From contig NZ_JBLBVK010000042.1 in assembly GCF_047314965.1 (NCBI RefSeq), positions 33,478-97,477 on the forward strand: DNA of 64,000 nt, given 5' to 3'. Below the pieces are notes generated by a model. That model was not told the origin of the DNA. It did not search any database and saw nothing but the letters and a program-made list of their open reading frames with translations. Origin of the DNA: JAVJUV01 sp047314965. Its GTDB lineage: Bacteria; Pseudomonadota; Alphaproteobacteria; Rhodobacterales; Rhodobacteraceae. Made by a program: the position numbers and the translations under genes. Within the stretch, counting starts at the first letter, position 1. Each line of letters opens with the position of its first letter. Of the stretch, positions 56,251-64,000 are shown piece after piece.

Positions 56251-57093
56251 TCAGTCCAGCGAGAACCCCTTTGCGCGGACGAAATCGCCGAAATCCGCCC
56301 GTTCCGGCACGCTGTATTGCCGGACCTTGTCGTCGGACCATGCGTAATCCGGGCTTTCGCCGAAGGTCTTCGGAAAGCGCTGGCTTCCATAAGGCTGCGT
56401 CGCGGCACGATCGCGGTCGTAGGACCGGACCGCGGCTTCGAGGTTGTCTTCGCTGTAGCGGTCGGTGTGGCATGTCACCGACAGAGGCAATCGCTTCGCG
56501 ATCACCGGGTCATTGGCGGGATAGCCGATGGCCAGCCCCGCAAACGGGAACACATGCTCAGGAAGTCCGAGCAAATCCGAGACCGCACGCGCCTCGTTGC
56601 GGATGGCGCTGACAGGGCAGCATCCCAGACCAAGCGCTTCGGCCGCAGCAACGAAGGCGCCGAGCGCGATGGCCGCATCGGTGGCGGCGTTGAAGAAGGC
56701 GTCGAGGTGATCGTTCGCGAAAGGCACTCCGTGCCATGCGTGCAGCAGTCTTTGCCTGCGGTTGTTACCGCAGAAGACCGCCAGCATCGGCGCTTCCGCC
56801 ACCCAGGCCTGCCCCGGCACGAGCGCGGCGAGACGCCTGCGCATGTCGGCCGACCGGAGGAGCACGATGTCGCGTTGCTGAAGGTCGCTCTTGGTCGGCG
56901 CGGCCAGAGCCGCTGCAGAGATCAGGTCCAGCAATTCGGTTGGGACCGGTTTGTCGAGGAACCTGCGGCAGGAGCCGCGCGCGAGCATCGTCTCAAGCCG
57001 GTCGTCGGTCGCCAGCGCCTCCGGCAGGCGGGGCGCGTCGCTGTAGCGAGCATCGAGAAGCTGTTGCAGACCAGACCGTTCGTCTTGTGTCAT
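56251..57093 (-). CDS. Nitroreductase family protein (NfsA-like)
   Basis: 280 residues. LARGSCRRFLDKPVPTELL, AALAAPTKSDLQQRDIVLL, and the FMN-binding C half DAAIALGAFVAAAEALGLGCCPVSAIRNE with LPEHVFPFAGLAIGYPA are typical of NfsA/FRP-type flavin reductases. It probably reduces nitro or quinone compounds with NAD(P)H. It is divergent from the Sdh-like operon; a short dyad lies in the 130-base gap. Confidence 0.86.
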   Translation of the reverse strand: MTQDERSGLQQLLDARYSDAPRLPEALATDDRLETMLARGSCRRFLDKPVPTELLDLISAAALAAPTKSDLQQRDIVLLRSADMRRRLAALVPGQAWVAEAPMLAVFCGNNRRQRLLHAWHGVPFANDHLDAFFNAATDAAIALGAFVAAAEALGLGCCPVSAIRNEARAVSDLLGLPEHVFPFAGLAIGYPANDPVIAKRLPLSVTCHTDRYSEDNLEAAVRSYDRDRAATQPYGSQRFPKTFGESPDYAWSDDKVRQYSVPERADFGDFVRAKGFSLD

Positions 57094-57117
57094 CGTGACG
57101 ATTTCCCGAGATTTTCT

Positions 57118-57132
57118 GTTAGTTTTTCTAAC
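57118..57132. promoter_or_regulatory. LysR-type dyad upstream of the Sdh-like operon
   Basis: GTTAG and CTAAC are exact inverse repeats around TTTTT; within it TTAG-N5-CTAA has the T-N11-A form of LysR sites. It sits 92 bases before the first Sdh-like gene. A related dyad occurs upstream of the LysR gene at 63729. Confidence 0.4.
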
Positions 57133-57223
57133 GCGATGATTAAGAACATTTCGCGTTTATTAAGTTTTCCTATCAGGTAAAGTCTGCCATGAACCGTGGT
57201 GCCTTTGGAAGACATTCGAAGAA

Positions 57224-57937
57224 ATGACGCCGGATTCCCTGAAAGTGACCATCGAGCGCGCGCCCGGCGCACAGAGCGTATTCGATGTGCCCGCCTATGA
57301 AAACCAGACGGTCCTGGACGTGGTCTCATGGGTTCAGCAGAACGCCGATCCCACGCTGAGCTACCGGTTCGCCTGCCGCGTCGGCATGTGCGGCAGCTGC
57401 GCGATGATGGTCAATGGCGTGCCGCGCTGGACGTGCAGGACCCACATCTCGAAGGTCCTGTCGGGCAACGCCGTCACCATCGGTCCGTTGCGCAACCTGC
57501 CCGTGATCAAGGATCTGGCGGTCGACATGGACCCGTTCTTCGAGAAATGGGTCGCGGCGGAGGGTGTGCACCACGGCAGCCTGACGCGGGACGATCCGAT
57601 CATGCCCGTCGACGAGACAAGCCCGGAGCGCGTCGAGGCCAATGCGGCCATCGAGTGCATCAACTGCGCGGTCTGCTATGCGGCCTGCGACACGGTCGCG
57701 GGGAACCCGGACTATCTAGGCCCGGCGGCGCTGCAGCGGGCGTGGACCCTGCTGAACGACGTCAAGGATGATGGCGGCGGGGCCATTCTGGACGCCGTCT
57801 CGGGCGGCGGCGGGTGCCACAACTGCCACTCGATGGGGTCGTGCACCGCCTATTGCCCGAACGAGCTGGACCCGATGTCGGCGATCGCGGGTCTGAAGCG
57901 CGAGACCGCGAAATCCTTCTTCCGGGGGAGGCGCTGA
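57224..57937 (+). CDS. Succinate dehydrogenase/fumarate reductase-like iron-sulfur subunit
   Basis: 237 residues. 2Fe-2S cluster: CRVGMCGSCAMMVNGVPRWTC. 4Fe-4S cluster: CINCAVCYAAC. 3Fe-4S-type site: CHSMGSCTAYCP, with an extra Cys just before it in GGCHNCHS. This is the SdhB/FrdB plan, carrying electrons from the flavoprotein to quinone or haem. The usual CP after the 4Fe-4S motif is CD here. It is first in the cluster, whereas canonical sdh operons run C-D-A-B. The stop overlaps the next ATG (TGATG). Confidence 0.9.
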   Translation: MTPDSLKVTIERAPGAQSVFDVPAYENQTVLDVVSWVQQNADPTLSYRFACRVGMCGSCAMMVNGVPRWTCRTHISKVLSGNAVTIGPLRNLPVIKDLAVDMDPFFEKWVAAEGVHHGSLTRDDPIMPVDETSPERVEANAAIECINCAVCYAACDTVAGNPDYLGPAALQRAWTLLNDVKDDGGGAILDAVSGGGGCHNCHSMGSCTAYCPNELDPMSAIAGLKRETAKSFFRGRR

Positions 57938-58269
57938 TGCTGAACCTGCGTCTCTACATGCTGCAGCGGCTGTCCGCGCTTCTGATGGCGCCCCTGGTGC
58001 TGGGCCATCTTGCGGTGATGATCTATGCGATCCGGGGCGGGCTGAGCGCGGCGGAGATCCTTGGCCGGACCCAGGGATCGGTCGCGTGGTTCGCGTTTTA
58101 CGGCATCTTCGTCGCCGCGGTCTCGGTTCACGGGGCAATCGGGCTTCGCGTGGTGCTTCACGAGTGGGCGGGTCTCAGGGGAGCCTGGCTCGAGGCGGCG
58201 ATGTGGGTCACCGGCACCGCACTTTTCATACTGGGAGCACGCGCCGTCTGGGCCGTGACCTTCGCATGA
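57937..58269 (+). CDS. Sdh-like membrane anchor subunit 1
   Basis: 110 residues with three hydrophobic segments. LQRLSALLMAPLVLGHLAVM resembles the SdhC QRxSG/His region, and VHGAIGLRVVLHEW resembles the second haem-His helix. It would anchor the FeS and flavoprotein subunits to the inner membrane. Overlaps the genes on both sides by one and four bases. Confidence 0.8.
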   Translation: MLNLRLYMLQRLSALLMAPLVLGHLAVMIYAIRGGLSAAEILGRTQGSVAWFAFYGIFVAAVSVHGAIGLRVVLHEWAGLRGAWLEAAMWVTGTALFILGARAVWAVTFA

Positions 58270-58619
58270 CCACGGCGCGCGCCATCACGTCGCGGGCGCA
58301 TCCGCTCTGGCTGGCCTTCGTGCTGCACCGGGTGTCGGGCGTTGCGCTCGCCCTGTTTCTGCCGGTGCATTTCTGGGTCCTGGCAATGGCGATGACCGAT
58401 CCGGCGAAGCTGGACGGGTTCCTGCAGATGACCGGCTCGGGGGTTGTGAAACTTGCGGAGTTCGGCCTCGTGTTCCTGCTGGCGGTGCACATGTTCGGCG
58501 GCCTGCGCCTGATGGCGATGGAGTGGCTGCCGTGGACGCCGCCGCAAAAGACGCTTGCGGCGGGCGCGACGGCGGTGTCGTTCCTTGTGGCCGGGCTCTT
58601 TCTTCTGGAGGCGGTGTGA
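58266..58619 (+). CDS. Sdh-like membrane anchor subunit 2
   Basis: 117 residues with three hydrophobic segments: LHRVSGVALALFLPVHFWVL (SdhC HRxSG motif) and LLAVHMFGGLRLMAMEWL (the HxxxGxRxLxxE/D haem-ligand helix). Both anchors therefore look SdhC-like. The ATG overlaps the previous stop (ATGA) and the flavoprotein gene follows after one base. Confidence 0.82.
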   Translation: MTTARAITSRAHPLWLAFVLHRVSGVALALFLPVHFWVLAMAMTDPAKLDGFLQMTGSGVVKLAEFGLVFLLAVHMFGGLRLMAMEWLPWTPPQKTLAAGATAVSFLVAGLFLLEAV

Positions 58620-58620
58620 C

Positions 58621-60381
58621 ATGACCCCGGGCGACATAGAGCGGCACGACACGGATATCCTGATCCTCGGCTCCGGCGGCGCTGGTCTGTTCGCGGCGCT
58701 TCACGCCCGGCAGAGCGCCCCCGAAGGCACGAGGATCACCATTGCCGTCAAGGGACTGATCGGCAAGTGCGGCTGCACGCGCATGGTTCAGGGCGGCTAC
58801 AACGTGGCGCTTGGCGGCGGCGATACGGTCGAGCGGCATTTCATGGACACGATCAACGGCGGCAAGTGGCTGCCGAACCAGGACATGGCGTGGCGGCTGT
58901 GCGAGCAGGCTGTGGTGCGTATCCGCGAACTGGAGAACGAGATCGGCTGCTTCTTCGACCGCAACCCGGACGGATCGCTGAACCAGAAGGCCTTTGCCGG
59001 ACAGACTGCGGACCGCACCGTTCACAAGGGCGACCTGACCGGCATCGAGATCATCAACCGCCTGATGGAAAAGGTGCTGGCGAGCGGCGTGGAGAAGCTG
59101 CAGGAGCATCGCGCGGTGGGCCTCATTCCGACGCGTGACGGCTCGGCCCTTGCCGGTGTGCTGATGATCGACATGCGGAGCGGACGCTTCCGCCTCGTGC
59201 GCGCCAAGACCGTGCTGATGGCCACCGGCGGCGGGCCGACAATGTACAAGTATCACACGCCCTCGGGCGACAAGACCATGGACGGCCTGGCGATGGCGCT
59301 GCGGGTCGGCCTGAGCCTGCGCGACATGGAGATGGTCCAGTTCCACCCGACCGGGCTTCTGGCGGGCGATCACACGCGCATGACCGGCACGGTCCTGGAG
59401 GAAGGGTTGCGCGGCGCGGGAGGACAACTGATCAACCACGCGGGCCAGCGGTTCATGTTCGACTATGACGCGAAGGGCGAACGCGCGACCCGCGACGTGG
59501 TCAGCCGCGGCATCTATGCCGAGATGCGCAAGAACAACAATCCCGAGCAGGAGGGCGTTTTCATCTCGATGTCGCATCTCGGGCCCGAGAATGTGCGCCA
59601 GAAGTTCAAGGGCATGGTCAAGCGCTGTGCCGACTGCGGCTTCGACCTGGCCGCGGGCAAGGTCGAGGTCGTGCCGACGGCGCATTACTTCATGGGCGGC
59701 GTCGTGGTTGACGTGGACACGCGCACCGCGATGGAAGGGCTTTACGTTGCGGGCGAGGACGCCGGCGGCGCGCATGGCGCAAACCGTCTGGGTGGCAATG
59801 GCGTGGCGAATTCGACCGTCTACGGCGGGATTGCGGGCGACACGATGGGCGCTGACATCCGCCGGATGCCGGCCCTGCGCGATCCCGATGAGACGGTCCT
59901 TGCCGCCGAACTGGAGCGTGCGATCCATCCGCTCGGCCGCAAACCCGACCTTGTCCAGCCACTGCGCAAGCGGCTTCAGGACCTGATGTGGGACGATGTG
60001 GGCGTGATGCGGACCGAGGCGGGCATGAAGCGCGGCCTGGCCGGGATCGCGGACGTGTCGGAGGCGCTGATGGACGTGGGCGTCGCGAGCGACACTCTCG
60101 CCTTCAACCTGACCTGGCACGACTGGCTGAACCTGCGCTCGCTCTGCGATATCTCGGAGGTGATCGCAAAGGCCGGTATCGCCCGGGAAAACTCTCGCGG
60201 AGCGCATTACCGCGAGGATTACCCGGATGCCGGCGCGATGGAGGACAGCGATTTCACCGTCGCCCGACTTAAGGACGGCGCCGTCGCGGTGGCGCGCGAG
60301 CCGGTTCAGTTCACCATCGTGCGCCCTGGCGAGACTATCCTGCCCGATGGCGAACCCGAAACACTGGTGGCAGCACAATGA
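58621..60381 (+). CDS. Fumarate reductase/succinate dehydrogenase-like flavoprotein
   Basis: 586 residues. FAD-binding ILILGSGGAGLFAALHA (14-30); substrate site residues line up with E. coli SdhA: His242 (HPTG), Glu261 (SdhA Glu255), Arg291 (Arg286), His355 (His354), Arg389 (Arg399). Two departures stand out. The covalent-FAD His of SdhA (SHT...QGG) is Cys52 here (GCTRMVQGG), and Thr254 is replaced by Glu260. It is therefore a paralogue with altered flavin attachment and perhaps a different dicarboxylate substrate. Its stop overlaps the fumarase alpha start (ATGA). Confidence 0.9.
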   Translation: MTPGDIERHDTDILILGSGGAGLFAALHARQSAPEGTRITIAVKGLIGKCGCTRMVQGGYNVALGGGDTVERHFMDTINGGKWLPNQDMAWRLCEQAVVRIRELENEIGCFFDRNPDGSLNQKAFAGQTADRTVHKGDLTGIEIINRLMEKVLASGVEKLQEHRAVGLIPTRDGSALAGVLMIDMRSGRFRLVRAKTVLMATGGGPTMYKYHTPSGDKTMDGLAMALRVGLSLRDMEMVQFHPTGLLAGDHTRMTGTVLEEGLRGAGGQLINHAGQRFMFDYDAKGERATRDVVSRGIYAEMRKNNNPEQEGVFISMSHLGPENVRQKFKGMVKRCADCGFDLAAGKVEVVPTAHYFMGGVVVDVDTRTAMEGLYVAGEDAGGAHGANRLGGNGVANSTVYGGIAGDTMGADIRRMPALRDPDETVLAAELERAIHPLGRKPDLVQPLRKRLQDLMWDDVGVMRTEAGMKRGLAGIADVSEALMDVGVASDTLAFNLTWHDWLNLRSLCDISEVIAKAGIARENSRGAHYREDYPDAGAMEDSDFTVARLKDGAVAVAREPVQFTIVRPGETILPDGEPETLVAAQ

Positions 60382-61334
60382 TCCCGATAAATCTGATACA
60401 GAAAACGGCCGAGACCCTGATGGACAAGGCCGCGATCGAAATCCCTCAGGACTATCTCGACGGTCTCAAGGCCGCGGCCCGCACCGAGGACGGCGATCTG
60501 TCCTCGTTCGTGCTGAAGGCGATGCTGGAGAACTACGAGGCGGCGAAGGAAGACCGACGGGCCATGTGCGGCGACACCGGCGTGCCGCGGTGGTTCGTCA
60601 AGATGGGCAACGACGCCCGCGTCGAGGGCGGCATGGTGGCGCTGGAAGCCGCGCTGCGGCGGGCCACCGCCAATGCGACCGAAGCGGTGCCGCTGAGACC
60701 GAACCGGGTGCATCCGCTCTGGCGGACCGACCATAACAACAACGTCGGCATCGGCGCGCCGGAGATCGAGTACGGGTTCGAGCCCGAGGGCGCGTGGATC
60801 GACTTGATCACCGTCCACAAGGGCGGGCTTTTCGGCACGGATTACCGGATGCTGTTCCCGTCGGACGGGATACAGGGGATCAAGAGGTTCTACCTCGACA
60901 GCCTGATGGCCTTCGGAAAGCGCGGCCTTGCCTGCCAGCCGGCGATCATCGGAATCGGTCTGGGCGGATCGAAGGACATCTGCATGACACTGGGCAAGCG
61001 GGCCTCGACCCTGCGGGTCGTCGGCAGCCGGAATTCGGACCCGCGCATCGCGGCGATGGAGGATGAGTTCAAGGAACTGGGGAACTCCATCGGGATGGGC
61101 GCGATGGGCTTTGTCGGCAAGAACATGGTGATCGACTGCAATATCGAGGTCGGCTACTGCCACACGGGCGGCATGCCGATGTCGGTTCATGCCTTCTGCC
61201 TGTCCTCGCGCCGCGCGGTGGCCCGGATCTTCCCCGACGGGCGCGTCGAGCACCGGACCGATCCCGACTGGTTCACCGACTACCAGCGCCGCGACACCAT
61301 CGACTGGGAACCTGTGCGGGAGGCGGCGGAATGA
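60378..61334 (+). CDS. Class I fumarate hydratase-type enzyme, alpha subunit
   Basis: 318 residues of the Fe-S hydro-lyase alpha family (FumA N domain, TtdA). The three 4Fe-4S cysteines are visible in RAMCGDTGVP, GGSKDICMTLGKRA and VGYCHTGGMP. Members hydrate fumarate, mesaconate or dehydrate tartrate. The pair with the downstream beta subunit equals one single-chain FumA. Coupled to the flavoprotein gene by ATGA, so the product of the oxidase is a natural substrate candidate. Confidence 0.92.
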   Translation: MIPINLIQKTAETLMDKAAIEIPQDYLDGLKAAARTEDGDLSSFVLKAMLENYEAAKEDRRAMCGDTGVPRWFVKMGNDARVEGGMVALEAALRRATANATEAVPLRPNRVHPLWRTDHNNNVGIGAPEIEYGFEPEGAWIDLITVHKGGLFGTDYRMLFPSDGIQGIKRFYLDSLMAFGKRGLACQPAIIGIGLGGSKDICMTLGKRASTLRVVGSRNSDPRIAAMEDEFKELGNSIGMGAMGFVGKNMVIDCNIEVGYCHTGGMPMSVHAFCLSSRRAVARIFPDGRVEHRTDPDWFTDYQRRDTIDWEPVREAAE

Positions 61335-61999
61335 GCGGGCCACGCGAAGTCCGGCTGTCGACGACGCCGACACCCGAAGCGATCGCCGATCTGAGGCTGG
61401 GCGACATCGTCTACCTCGACGGCCTGATGTACACCGCGCGCGAGGGTGTCTACATGCGCGCGCTTGAAGACAGGGCCAACATCCCGATGGCCCTGCCCTC
61501 GGAATCGGCCGCGAATTTCCATTGCTCGCCCGCCGCGCGGATCAACGCGGACGGCTCGTTCGACATGGGTGCGGTCACCGCCACCGCGTCGTTCCGCTTC
61601 GCCAAGTGGCTGCCCGAGTGGATGGCGAAGACCGGCGCGAAACTGATCATCGGCAAGGGCGGCATGACTTCAAAGGACTACAAGGAGTACTTCGTTCCGA
61701 ACGGCGCGGTCTACCTGTCCACGGTGGGTTATGGCACCGGGGCCCTGCTGGGGCGCGGCGTCGAGAAGGTGGAGGCTGTCCACTGGCACGAGGAGCTGGG
61801 CCTTGCACAGGCGATGTGGGTGATCCGTTGCAACCGCATGGGTCCGTTCATCGTGGCCTCGGACCTGAACGGCGACTGCCTGTTCGAGCGCGAGAACGCC
61901 AAGATCGCCGAGAATGTCGCGCGGCTTTACGAGGGTACGAAGCCGGCGGTTCTGAAGCGGTACGGCGAGACCGACGACCGCACGGACGAGGTGATCTGA
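61331..61999 (+). CDS. Class I fumarate hydratase-type enzyme, beta subunit
   Basis: 222 residues matching the C-terminal FumA/TtdB domain: LRLGDIVYLDGLMYTAREGVY, FHCSPAAR, LIIGKGGMTSKDY and AVYLSTVGYGTGAL. It completes the active site over the alpha-subunit cluster. The ATG overlaps the alpha stop. It is the last plus-strand gene of the operon; a TauE/SafE permease gene converges on it. Confidence 0.92.
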   Translation: MSGPREVRLSTTPTPEAIADLRLGDIVYLDGLMYTAREGVYMRALEDRANIPMALPSESAANFHCSPAARINADGSFDMGAVTATASFRFAKWLPEWMAKTGAKLIIGKGGMTSKDYKEYFVPNGAVYLSTVGYGTGALLGRGVEKVEAVHWHEELGLAQAMWVIRCNRMGPFIVASDLNGDCLFERENAKIAENVARLYEGTKPAVLKRYGETDDRTDEVI

Positions 62000-62024
62000 C
62001 GCAGCGCTAGCCGGTGCGCCGGTC

Positions 62025-62768
62025 TCAGGCGATTTCGCTCACGAGAATCCCGAGCCCCATGAACAGGGTCAGCAGGATCAGGAGCCGCCGGAAGCCGGTG
62101 TCGCTGAGGCGGTGAAAGACCATGATCCCGATCTGCGCAGCGATCAAACCCGTCGGGATCGTGACCAGAAGCGCGTTCACCGCCGTCTGGTCGTAAGCGC
62201 CCCTGAAGAACAGGAGGCTGACTGTCGTTCCGAGAATGGCGACGTTGAAGGGCTGGAGGATCGCGCGGGTCTCCGCCTTGGTCCAGGGCCGGACAGAGAG
62301 CCACATCGAGACGAGAGCGCCCGAAACCGACGCCGCCCCTCCGAGGATGCCGCCCGTCAGCCCGACGGCGCCGTCGATCCAGGGCGTCCTGCGCGAAAAG
62401 GATGGAAGCGAGGACCGGAACCCGAAATACGCGCCGTAGGCGATCAGCATCGCCGCGATCGCCAGCCTCAGCGTGCCCGCGTCGATGATGCTGAGCAGCG
62501 AAAGTCCGACGGGCACGCCGGCCAGACCGGGGAGCAGAAAGCGCAGCAGCCTGCGCGGCTCGGCCGATATTTCCCGACGCACGATCCAGAGCCCCTGCAG
62601 ACCCGCGAGTACAGACATCAGGGCGACGATGGCGACGGCCCGGACGGGATCGAGCACCACGAGGTAGAAGCCAAGCGCGAAAAGCGCCGTGCCGGTACCC
62701 GACAGGCCATTGATGAACCCGCCCGCTGCGGCGCCAAGAAGCAGGAACAGAACAGTCTCGGTGGTCAT
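62025..62768 (-). CDS. TauE/SafE (TSUP) family permease
   Basis: 247 residues with about seven or eight hydrophobic segments in two halves: GAAAGGFINGLSGTGTALFALGF and VGLTGGILGGAASVSGALVSMWL, the repeated TSUP motif. The family moves sulfite, sulfonates or organic anions across the inner membrane. It follows the LysR gene by two bases, so both are probably cotranscribed. Its place in the Sdh/fumarase cluster suggests an organic-anion role. Confidence 0.86.
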   Translation of the reverse strand: MTTETVLFLLLGAAAGGFINGLSGTGTALFALGFYLVVLDPVRAVAIVALMSVLAGLQGLWIVRREISAEPRRLLRFLLPGLAGVPVGLSLLSIIDAGTLRLAIAAMLIAYGAYFGFRSSLPSFSRRTPWIDGAVGLTGGILGGAASVSGALVSMWLSVRPWTKAETRAILQPFNVAILGTTVSLLFFRGAYDQTAVNALLVTIPTGLIAAQIGIMVFHRLSDTGFRRLLILLTLFMGLGILVSEIA

Positions 62769-62770
62769 GG

Positions 62771-63667
62771 TCAGAGCGGCGCCTTACCCGGGCGGTCACG
62801 GTCGAGAACACTGACCAGCGCCTCGTGAAGCGCCTCGATGGCCTGCATCTTGACCTGACCTTCGAGGTAGACGAGCCCGAGCACCCGCCTTGGCGCATCC
62901 GGGCCGAGGTCGACGCGCTTGACCGGAACGCTGTCCTGCGGCTTGACCGCGAGGTCGGGCACGATCGAGACGCCGAGATTTGCCTGAACCATGCTTGCAA
63001 TGGCCTCGGGGCTGTCCAGTTCCATCGTTTCGGTCACGCGGATGCGCTTGGAGAGAATCCAGTTGTCGATCAGCGTGCCAACGACGGCATTCCGGTTGAA
63101 GCGGATGAAGGGACGGTCCCTGAGAAGCGTGATAGGATCATCCTCCTGCTCCTCGATGGCCGCGATCAGCTGCATCGGCTCTTCCGTGAGTTCCCGGAAG
63201 ACGACGCCCATCGGCATCAGATGTGGTCTTGTGACAATGGCGGCATCGATGGCACCCCGCTCGACCTCGGCCAGAAGCGCGCCGGTCAGCCCGGGGCGGA
63301 TGCGCATCCCGATCTGGGGATAGCGGGATTTCAGCACGGCCATCGCCTGGGGTGTCAGGCCCGTCAGCGTGGTACGCAGCGCGCCAAGGGTCACCTGCCC
63401 GCTCAGGCCGCCGTCAGCGAGAACCGATGGCACGAGGTTATCGTAATCCGCGATGAGCTTGCGCGCCTTGGCGACGACCTGATGGCCAAGCGGCGTCAAT
63501 TCGGGGGTTCTGGTTGTCCGGTTGAACAGCGCGATGCCAAGATCCGCCTCAAGCGTCTGCATCTGCTGGCTGACGGCGGCGTGGGTGACATGCACGACGT
63601 CGGCCGCTGCACTGAAGGTCCTGGTGTCGGCGACCGCGACAAGCGTCCGCAGCAATCTGATCGTCAT
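62771..63667 (-). CDS. LysR-family regulator of the dicarboxylate cluster
   Basis: 298 residues. Helix-turn-helix: LLRTLVAVADTRTFSAAADV, then HVTHAAVSQQMQTLEADLGI. The effector domain begins near GQVTLGALRTTLTGL. It lies between the TauE/SafE gene and a divergent TRAP binding-protein gene, with a T-N11-A dyad in the gap and a similar one upstream of the Sdh-like operon. It probably regulates both. Confidence 0.9.
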   Translation of the reverse strand: MTIRLLRTLVAVADTRTFSAAADVVHVTHAAVSQQMQTLEADLGIALFNRTTRTPELTPLGHQVVAKARKLIADYDNLVPSVLADGGLSGQVTLGALRTTLTGLTPQAMAVLKSRYPQIGMRIRPGLTGALLAEVERGAIDAAIVTRPHLMPMGVVFRELTEEPMQLIAAIEEQEDDPITLLRDRPFIRFNRNAVVGTLIDNWILSKRIRVTETMELDSPEAIASMVQANLGVSIVPDLAVKPQDSVPVKRVDLGPDAPRRVLGLVYLEGQVKMQAIEALHEALVSVLDRDRPGKAPL

Positions 63668-63728
63668 GGCACCGCCCGCCTTTTATCAAGCTGATCTTTC
63701 AGAAGATGTAAGACAAATTAGCTACTAT

Positions 63729-63741
63729 TAAGCTTAGCTTA
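63729..63741. promoter_or_regulatory. LysR-type palindrome between lysR and the TRAP gene
   Basis: TAAGCT-T-AGCTTA is a perfect 13-base T-N11-A palindrome, 62 bases upstream of the LysR start. It overlaps TTAG-N7-CTAA at 63735-63749, a half-site arrangement like that at 57119. Confidence 0.5.
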
Positions 63742-63898
63742 CTTCTAAATTGAAGGAAAGCATCGGAACCGCGTGAAACCGGACGAAGACAGGATGTGAA
63801 GCCAAAAGGAACGATGCGCGGGCTTGACCGCTCAGATGCGCATCATCCGCATCGCTCGTAACACAACGTCTCAATAATTGCAGAAACGGGAGGAAGCA

Positions 63899-64000
63899 AT
63901 GGGAGTGAACGATCGTATCGGGGGGGTCTCGCGGAGGGATTTCTTCAGGATAGCTGGGACTTACGGGATGAGTTCGACGCTTCTGGCGGCGGGGACGTTT
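63899..64000 (+). CDS. Probable TRAP transporter substrate-binding protein, N-terminal part
   Basis: Only 34 codons before the window ends. GGVSRRDFFRIAGTYGMSST contains a Tat motif SRRDFF followed by a hydrophobic stretch, as in Tat-exported DctP-type binding proteins of Rhodobacteraceae; other Tat substrates cannot be excluded. GGGAGGAAG lies just before the ATG. It is divergent from the LysR gene. Confidence 0.6.
   Translation, partial: MGVNDRIGGVSRRDFFRIAGTYGMSSTLLAAGTF

Noticed and set aside
58285..60378. Very long minus-strand open frame (697 codons) opposite the Sdh-like flavoprotein
   Set aside because: It is an antisense shadow of a GC-rich gene: the protein is His/Arg/Ala-rich with no family pattern, while the plus strand encodes a clear flavoprotein.

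Overview
The window looks like a chromosomal segment of an alphaproteobacterium of the order Rhodobacterales (roseobacter-type Rhodobacteraceae). This is an inference from GC-rich coding DNA, family-typical gene neighbourhoods, a PraR/PhrR-like XRE regulator, a TTAA-N7-TTAAC site of the alphaproteobacterial CtrA type, and many Tat-, TRAP-, LysE- and DMT-type transport genes. Gene density is high and most genes form short operons with ATGA, GTGA or TGATG overlaps. I see no insertion sequence, prophage, CRISPR array or integrase; one tRNA gene (Gly, CCC anticodon) is present.

Layout. 1-2640: housekeeping genes uppS (cut by the window edge), frr and pyrH, with miaA divergent. 2699-9604: transport and folate genes on the minus strand (M42 aminopeptidase, SLC13 permease with RCK_C domains, DMT permease, YmdB phosphoesterase, 5-formyl-THF cyclo-ligase, MgtE). 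9708-14163: purine-base deaminases (guanine deaminase and an 8-oxoguanine-deaminase-like enzyme) around a LysE exporter, then a HisN-like phosphatase and an XRE regulator. 14375-18826: quinone oxidoreductase, LysR, DUF1127, Bax-inhibitor-1 protein and Ppx/GppA. 19058-24604: a cobalamin/tetrahydrofolate one-carbon cluster (virulence-factor-family protein, MTHFR-like protein, HAD phosphatase, methyl-THF:corrinoid methyltransferase and, after a 435-base gap, the ferredoxin/ASKHA corrinoid activator). 24650-31132: tRNA-Gly, a hotdog thioesterase, the zwf-pgl-pgi operon and a radical SAM protein. 31208-41169: ureohydrolase, HNH nuclease, esterase, AlkA-like glycosylase, CobK, MFS, Lrp, DUF6356, mfd and a membrane protein. 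41288-46652: hemB, mutarotase, hisF-hisE, cheB-cheD and a Hint-domain protein. 47133-51401: a PqiABC/MCE lipid-transport operon with PqiA split in two. 51747-54998: a branched-chain amino-acid-type ABC transporter without a binding-protein gene. 55186-64000: alcohol dehydrogenase, nitroreductase, and a catabolic-looking cluster made of a succinate-dehydrogenase/fumarate-reductase paralogue (order B-C-D-A), a two-subunit class I fumarase, a TauE/SafE permease, a LysR regulator and the start of a probable TRAP binding protein.

The best candidate for an under-described system is the 57.2-64.0 kb cluster. The flavoprotein keeps most succinate/fumarate active-site residues but has Cys where SdhA carries its FAD-linking His, and Glu where a substrate-binding Thr is expected. 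It is translationally coupled to a class I hydratase. The layout suggests an oxidise-then-hydrate route for a substituted C4 dicarboxylate taken up by a TRAP transporter. Other items worth a second look are a dispersed helically phased repeat at three intergenic sites, an orphan CtrA-type palindrome, Arg-rich tails shared by the two corrinoid-pathway proteins, and non-canonical starts of miaA and the alkA-like gene. All identifications come from reading the sequence and knowledge of the families; no database search was run.
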